The notes below the pieces were generated by a model. It worked only from the letters and a program-made list of their open reading frames with translations, was not told the origin of the DNA and made no database searches. 47,149 nucleotides of DNA from Shewanella benthica (lineage in GTDB: Bacteria; Pseudomonadota; Gammaproteobacteria; Enterobacterales; Shewanellaceae), in assembly GCA_023284085.1 (NCBI GenBank), contig JAKVHY010000042.1, forward strand, positions 1 through 47,149, in the 5' to 3' direction. Each line of letters opens with the position of its first letter. Within the stretch, counting starts at the first letter, position 1. This document shows, piece after piece, positions 42,321 through 47,149 of this stretch. The position numbers and the translations under genes were made by a program.

Positions 42321-43076
42321 GGTAACTGTCAATTTCTCACTTATCGAACGCGTCCTCATATTGATTATTGGAGTAAAAGGATGTCGCTTTACTCTAGATC
42401 GTATTTGCTCCTTTCTACCAAGTTAAATCCTTAGGTAATGTGTTAACAAATTATTACTCAGTAGAATTGGGCTTATTTCCTGAGCAGTTTCATGGCGGAT
42501 GGGTTAACTAGATTGGTCTTAAGTGTTTAGCGGTTGTTAATTAAATTGGTTTGTTTTTGTTTGTGCGATTATTAGGTTGTTTATATAGGGAGGCTTGTGC
42601 TTATTGGTTTTTTATTCTGCCGTCTAATCTAATCGTGGGTAATGACCCCTGAGTTTATTTAATTATCTTCTATTTATTACCCTGATAGTGATTAACTTGC
42701 TAACTTTAAGTGAGAGTTGGTTACATGCATCTCACGTTGTATCTTGTGGTTGTTATCATTTTCAATATTGAATTTTTAATATAAATCTGTTCACGAATGC
42801 ACCGTAACTATATGTTTTTAATTGAGTTGGTTTGTTTTTTAGTTTTTTCTGGAATGTGTTGTTTTTTTGTAAATGTATCAATTGTTATCATTTAGGTTAT
42901 TTGATTGTGATTGCGGTTGACTTAAATGCTTCATTTTAACAATATTTAACCCGAAGCTATTAACTGTTCAGTTACAGTTTTATAAGAATTATAAACAATA
43001 AAATAATAATTATTATCACGATGTCATTATTAATCATTCAATTATTAATTAATGTCTAAGTGATCAGGGAGAATAT
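42321..43076. other. AT-rich intergenic region upstream of the TonB-dependent receptor
   Basis: About 750 bases with no supported gene. It is rich in T runs. It contains TTGTTATCATTT twice (42750-42761 and 42882-42893), a possible promoter at 42917-42946, and a perfect 14-bp palindrome ATAATAATTATTAT at 43003-43016. This looks like a long regulatory leader for the receptor gene. Confidence 0.6.
42917..42946 (+). promoter_or_regulatory. Candidate promoter for the TonB-dependent receptor
   Basis: TTGACT (42917-42922), an 18-base spacer and AATATT (42941-42946) give a sigma-70-like arrangement about 130 bases before the ATG. Other weak candidates exist in this AT-rich stretch. Confidence 0.35.
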
Positions 43077-45779
43077 ATGAATTCAATGACCTTAACGGCA
43101 AAAGCAGTACGCGTTGGTTTATTAGCCGCGGCAACAACAAGTGTTGCATTTTCTGGTTTAGCATTTGCTGAAGAGCAAAATGATGGTGCAAAAGTAGAAC
43201 GAATTTCTGTCACTGGCTCGCGTATTAAACAAGTGGATATGGAGACTGTTTCTCCAATAACGATTATAACTGCAGCAGACATCGCTATGACAGGTGAGAA
43301 GACTGTTGCTGATGTATTGAATAATTCGGCTATAAACTCTTTTGGCTCTTGGCGTGGAATGTCGGGCTACGGTTCTGGTGGCAGTGCGAGCAGCACAATA
43401 AATATGCGTGGTCTTGGAGCTCAAGCGACTCTGGTTCTACTCGATGGCCGTCGTATGCCTGGTACCAGTTCTAGTTCAGGTGCCACAGCTGATACCTCTC
43501 AAATCCCGCTTGCAATCGTTGAGCGTATTGAAATTCTTCGTGATGGTGCGTCAGCTGTATATGGTTCAGATGCTATTGCGGGTGTAATTAACATTATTAC
43601 CAAAAAAGATTTTGATGGTTTCCAGCTGGATCTTAGTACAGAGCAACCAAGTGTAGAAGGTGGTGATGCCAATCGTTTCTCAATAGCAACAGGCTTTAAT
43701 ACCGATAAAGGTAATATCACCTTTACCTATGAGTACTATGATACAAAATCCGTTATGGACCGTGATATTTGGAACATGGATGACTCAAGTTACAATGATT
43801 ACAGTACATTTAGCTCAGTACCTAATGGTCGATATAATACGGGTGAGCTTGATGATAAAGGCAATCCGATTTTTGCTTATTACACAAATTCTGAAATGTG
43901 TGAGCAAACTGAAAATACTGCCGATTGGCATGATGGTGCAAATAACGGTCGTTGTGGATATAGCTACGGTGAGGTCACTAAATTATTTGGGGACATGACC
44001 CGTAACTCGTTTATGACCAATTTTAATTACGAGATCACCGAAAATATTCAATTTCGTGGCCGAGGTTCAGCATCGTTAACTGATACTAATACACGTTATG
44101 CCGGTACGCCAGTGTCAACCAACTACCCAGTAATGAGTGCAGATAATACGTATAACCCAACGGGCACAGATATGACCGTGTATATGCGCTCGGTTCAGAT
44201 TGGTGAACGTGATACGTTAACAGAAGGCAATAACTTCGATATCTTAGGCGGCTTTGTCGGTTTCGCGGATGTGGGTAATGGTATCGATTGGGAATTAAAT
44301 ATGCAGCACTCTGCATCTACCACCAATTCATTTAATTATAACTTAATTAATGATTCTGTCATTCAACGTGAAATTGATCGAGTTGATGCTGATGGTAATT
44401 CGATTTATGACATCTTTAACACTTCTGGTATGAGCTATGAAGAGTGGGATGCACAGATGACAGAGTTGTATGGAATGGCAAACCACACTGGCGTTTACCA
44501 AGGGAAATTCGATAGTACTCAGTTTGACGGTCTTGTAAGTACACTGCTAATTGACGACGGTGATTTCTCTGTTGCTATTGTTGGTGGTCTTGAATATGAG
44601 ATGATTAACTTCAAGCAGACGTCGGATCCAGAGTCTGCTTCTGGTGGGATTTCAGGTGGCTCGGGTGGTGATGATGTTGACGCTGAGCGTACTCGTCAGT
44701 CAGCTTACACTGAGGTTCAGATCGGCTTACCGGCTAATTTCGAGATTTCAGCAGCATTGCGTTATGAAAGATATGAACAATCGGGGAAACTGACTGGGGC
44801 AGAAGGTGAGGTGACACAAGATTCAACTTTCGATGCTGTAGTACCAAAATTTGGCTTGAGCTGGCGTCCAGTTGATTCATTACTGCTACGTGCTAGTTAC
44901 GGTGATTCTTTCCGTGCACCAAATATGAGCGAGATGTTTTCCTCTCAGTCACTAAGTTTTGATTCTGCGTACGATTCAGTCTGGTGTGAGCCAAATAATA
45001 ATTCAGATGAAGATTATTGTTCTCCAAGCAATCAGTATAAAACTTGGTATGGTGGTAACCCTAATCTAGAAGCAGAAGAAGGAAACTCCTTAACGCTAGG
45101 TGGTGTGTGGAATGTTACTGATGCGTGGAATGTTGAACTATCTTACTACGCTATCACTTATGATAATAAAATTGATTCAGTTAGCATCGGCGACTTGATA
45201 CGCGAAGAAAAAATTAACGGTAGCTCTGATTATATTACTCGTGGTCCAGACGGGATGATCGAATATATTGAAAATGGCGTGAGAAACTTTGCGAGCCTAG
45301 AAACGTCAGGTTTTGATTTTGCTACAGCGTATAATATTGAAACAGGTTTCGGAGATTTTAACTTTAAGCTTGATTTGACTCATGTGCTTGTTTTTGATGA
45401 GCAAGCTGGCGAAGGTGAAGAGGTTATTGAAAAAGCTGGAACGCAAGATTATCCTGATTGGCGAGGTAATTTTTCTGCTGCTTGGTACTACAATGATTTT
45501 AACGCCGCTTGGACAACTGTTTATATCGGCAGTCAATCGGGTGAGTATTGGAGAGATTTGGGTGAGGAATATATTATCGACACGCCAAGCTACTTCAAGC
45601 ATAACTTCCAAATAGGGTATACACATGACTGGAATGGTACCGTAACTGTAGGTGTTAACAATTTATTTGATGCCGAAGCACCTACATGGTATGACTTCTC
45701 CGGTTATCGAGATGTGAACACTGGACTATACGATGTACTCGGTCGTACCTTCTACCTTCGTCTTAACCAAAAGTTCTAA
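43077..45779 (+). CDS. TonB-dependent outer-membrane receptor
   Basis: The 900-aa product has a Sec signal peptide ending AFA-EE (cleavage after ~31), then a plug domain (VERISVTGSR; NMRGLGAQATLVLLDGRR; ERIEILRDGASAVYGSDAIAGVINIITKK). A 22-strand barrel follows, with RYERYEQSGK, LLLRASYGDSFRAPNMSEMF, GVNNLFDAEAP and a terminal Phe (LNQKF). Two loop Cys pairs (MCEQ...RCGY; WCEP...YCSP) are probably disulfides. GGGAGA precedes the ATG. It resembles the large Shewanella/Alteromonas receptors for peptides or carbohydrates rather than classic siderophore receptors. The substrate is unknown. An AraC regulator follows. Confidence 0.92.
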   Translation: MNSMTLTAKAVRVGLLAAATTSVAFSGLAFAEEQNDGAKVERISVTGSRIKQVDMETVSPITIITAADIAMTGEKTVADVLNNSAINSFGSWRGMSGYGSGGSASSTINMRGLGAQATLVLLDGRRMPGTSSSSGATADTSQIPLAIVERIEILRDGASAVYGSDAIAGVINIITKKDFDGFQLDLSTEQPSVEGGDANRFSIATGFNTDKGNITFTYEYYDTKSVMDRDIWNMDDSSYNDYSTFSSVPNGRYNTGELDDKGNPIFAYYTNSEMCEQTENTADWHDGANNGRCGYSYGEVTKLFGDMTRNSFMTNFNYEITENIQFRGRGSASLTDTNTRYAGTPVSTNYPVMSADNTYNPTGTDMTVYMRSVQIGERDTLTEGNNFDILGGFVGFADVGNGIDWELNMQHSASTTNSFNYNLINDSVIQREIDRVDADGNSIYDIFNTSGMSYEEWDAQMTELYGMANHTGVYQGKFDSTQFDGLVSTLLIDDGDFSVAIVGGLEYEMINFKQTSDPESASGGISGGSGGDDVDAERTRQSAYTEVQIGLPANFEISAALRYERYEQSGKLTGAEGEVTQDSTFDAVVPKFGLSWRPVDSLLLRASYGDSFRAPNMSEMFSSQSLSFDSAYDSVWCEPNNNSDEDYCSPSNQYKTWYGGNPNLEAEEGNSLTLGGVWNVTDAWNVELSYYAITYDNKIDSVSIGDLIREEKINGSSDYITRGPDGMIEYIENGVRNFASLETSGFDFATAYNIETGFGDFNFKLDLTHVLVFDEQAGEGEEVIEKAGTQDYPDWRGNFSAAWYYNDFNAAWTTVYIGSQSGEYWRDLGEEYIIDTPSYFKHNFQIGYTHDWNGTVTVGVNNLFDAEAPTWYDFSGYRDVNTGLYDVLGRTFYLRLNQKF

Positions 45780-45802
45780 TCTATTAATTTAGTTTAAACC
45801 TG

Positions 45803-45830
45803 AAAACCTCCGCTATCCGGAGGTTTTTTT
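45803..45830 (+). terminator. Rho-independent terminator after the TonB-dependent receptor
   Basis: AAAACCTCCG (45803-45812) and CGGAGGTTTT (45818-45827) around CTATC, followed by T. Confidence 0.88.
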
Positions 45831-45970
45831 ATGCTTGATTTATGGCCGTACGTTGAGGCAACTTTTAAGGCGTAATCTCCAATATATTAGTGAAACCCTC
45901 AAAAATACCTTTTCAACAGACATTAATTCTTATACAAAATAGCTCAAGACAATAAGAAAGTAGGTGCTGG

Positions 45971-46996
45971 ATGAAACAGGCTCAGAGTTATAAGCCGAAC
46001 ATGATGGTGGGAGATCAGTCCTACCCAGCTTACCAATTACGCAATTTACTGGCTTATCTCCGTCAGCATTATGGTGAAGAGGTGGTTGAGCTATTGTGCT
46101 CTCAAATCGGTGTCGGTGAACAAGAGTTAGCACATCAGCAGGTCATCTATGTATGGCAAGCTGATTTCGCCATGGAGTTTCTGCAGGCATACACCCAAGA
46201 TGCCGAAATCGGGGCTAAAGTTGGTCATCAATATTCGGTGGAAGATTTAGATTTTTTACTGAGCTTTTTTAGTCGCTGCGACACTATCGGCGACTGTTTG
46301 CAGTTTGTACTGACACATCCTGAGCTTGTTGGCAGCTTTACCGATACCTTAGTCAGTCACGAAGATGGGAAATTGCACGTTCGCTGGTTAAACACGGGGA
46401 AAATTAAAGCTGAACGTTACTCATGCCAGTTTCAGCACAGCGTTTGCGGCCTGCTGACAGTGGGGAGAGGCTTAGCGGGTCAAGCCATCTTAGCCGATAA
46501 AATATTGTTGACTGAAACCCAAAGAGACGCCGACTTCTTATCTTCGGTCACCGGGGCTGAGGTGATATTTGAGGCAGAATTTAATGAATGGACGATAGAT
46601 CATAAGTATCTCTCACTTCCGGTGACTTACTGTTTCGACATGAGTAATACCGATACGACTTCCAACCTGCAAGTTTCTTATATCCAGGTCTTACTCGATG
46701 AATTGCGTCAGTCTTTTCCCGACTGCCAAAATATGGAGCAGATGGCAAGCCGTCAGAATATCAGTAGTCGAACCTTACGTCGTAGAATCTCACAATCTGG
46801 TACCAGCTATCAGAAGTTGGTCGATCAGGTTCGCTGTCAGGCTGCCATCGGCTTGATTTTATCGGGTCAGAAGAGCATAGATGAGATAGCCGAAGTGATG
46901 GGGTTTGGTGAAGTCAGCCATTTTCGACAAAGTTTTAAACATTGGCTGGGTCATCCACCCGGTCATTTCCTGCGTCTGAATGAGAAGCTCATTTAA
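45971..46996 (+). CDS. AraC-family transcriptional regulator
   Basis: In this 341-aa product residues ~20-200 resemble the Arabinose_bd-like (PF12625) sensor domain, and the C-terminal ~90 residues are the double HTH: NISSRTLRRRISQSGTSYQK, then SIDEIAEVMGFGEVSHFRQS and FKHWLGHPPGHF. It probably controls the adjacent receptor or other genes in response to a small ligand. A terminator separates the two, so they are not a simple operon. An IS3-type element end lies 47 bases downstream. Confidence 0.9.
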   Translation: MKQAQSYKPNMMVGDQSYPAYQLRNLLAYLRQHYGEEVVELLCSQIGVGEQELAHQQVIYVWQADFAMEFLQAYTQDAEIGAKVGHQYSVEDLDFLLSFFSRCDTIGDCLQFVLTHPELVGSFTDTLVSHEDGKLHVRWLNTGKIKAERYSCQFQHSVCGLLTVGRGLAGQAILADKILLTETQRDADFLSSVTGAEVIFEAEFNEWTIDHKYLSLPVTYCFDMSNTDTTSNLQVSYIQVLLDELRQSFPDCQNMEQMASRQNISSRTLRRRISQSGTSYQKLVDQVRCQAAIGLILSGQKSIDEIAEVMGFGEVSHFRQSFKHWLGHPPGHFLRLNEKLI

Positions 46997-47003
46997 CTTC
47001 ATT

Positions 47004-47031
47004 ATAAGCTATAAGCTATAAGCTATAAGCT
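47004..47031. repeat. Heptanucleotide tandem repeat (ATAAGCT, four copies)
   Basis: Four perfect ATAAGCT units run head to tail between the AraC gene and the IS3-type terminus. This is the second 7-base-unit array in the last 5 kb. Confidence 0.92.
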
Positions 47032-47043
47032 AGGAAAGTGATA

Positions 47044-47149
47044 TGACCCCGGTAAAGTGGACACGGGGTTTAAAGTCTTGATTCAAATACTATGGGACTC
47101 ACTCCATTTAGAGTCCCATGCCTTCTCACCATATTATAATAATCATCGA
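47044..47149. mobile_element. IS3-family insertion sequence, one end only
   Basis: The sequence from 47044 begins TGACCCCGGTAAAGTGGACA, the TGAxC-type terminus of IS3-family elements. It is followed inward by the 3' end of a leftward transposase gene. The element continues past the window edge, so completeness and target duplication cannot be judged. Confidence 0.75.
47070..47149 (-). CDS. IS3-family transposase (OrfB), C-terminal fragment cut by window edge
   Basis: The last 25 codons read DDYYNMVRRHGTLNGVSP-IVFESRL-stop. The YYNxxRRHGTLNGxSPxxFE pattern is the C-terminal signature of IS3-family rve-type transposases (compare YNxxRxHxxLGYxSPxxYE). It is too short for automated ORF calling. 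The DDE catalytic core lies outside the window. Confidence 0.8.
   Translation of the reverse strand, partial: DDYYNMVRRHGTLNGVSPIVFESRL

Noticed and set aside
42055..42426. Rightward 123-codon frame overlapping ndk
   Set aside because: It begins inside ndk in another frame, then runs through the ndk terminator and the heptamer array, so it is a chance frame.
43003..43016. Perfect AT palindrome considered as a Fur box
   Set aside because: The match to the Fur consensus (GATAATGATAATCATTATC) is weak and expected by chance in AT-rich DNA; kept only as a description.

Overview
The window looks like chromosomal DNA of a marine gammaproteobacterium, most likely Shewanella. The support is gene order and product similarity: acpH-queA-tgt-yajC-secD-secF, suhB-trmJ-cysE-iscRSUA-hscBA-fdx-iscX, YaeQ, YecH, and a large TonB receptor paired with an AraC regulator. 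No database search was possible, so the genus is an inference.

Region 1 (1-537) is the 3' end of a serine/threonine:Na+ symporter gene (sstT), closed by a strong terminator. Region 2 (561-19340, all minus strand) is a tightly packed locus of 16 genes for a Wzx/Wzy-type exopolysaccharide. In transcription order it encodes a GT4, a GlnD-like nucleotidyltransferase-fold protein, a polysaccharide deacetylase-like protein, a GT2, three GT4s, an alkaline-phosphatase-superfamily hydrolase, a Wzc-like co-polymerase with a degenerate kinase domain, a Wza-like OPX lipoprotein, a Wzy-like polymerase, a small membrane protein, a GT4, a Wzx-like flippase, a GT4 and an OmpA/PEGA lipoprotein. No priming glycosyltransferase or nucleotide-sugar gene is present, so precursors must come from elsewhere. 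A CRP-like site lies upstream of the first gene. This locus is the best candidate for something undescribed.

Region 3 (19771-27598) holds an orphan 133-aa gene, rluA, acpH, a 52-aa gene, and the queuosine/Sec cluster (queA, tgt, yajC, secD, secF). Region 4 (27796-32895) is a patchwork between two inverted copies of a roughly 260-bp MITE-like repeat. It contains a DUF2007/zinc-ribbon protein, a Met8-like siroheme enzyme, YaeQ and YecH, then an orphan ParA / ribbon-helix-helix pair and a PilZ protein; a PsiE-like gene follows the second copy. Short ATACC-N4-GGTAT palindromes flank the ParA/PilZ module.

Region 5 (33137-42215) is suhB, divergent trmJ-cysE, the complete isc operon behind two abutting IscR-type operators, and ndk. 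Region 6 (42216-47149) is an 860-bp AT-rich leader with a heptanucleotide tandem array, a TonB-dependent receptor, an AraC-family regulator, a second heptanucleotide array, and the end of an IS3-family element cut by the window edge.
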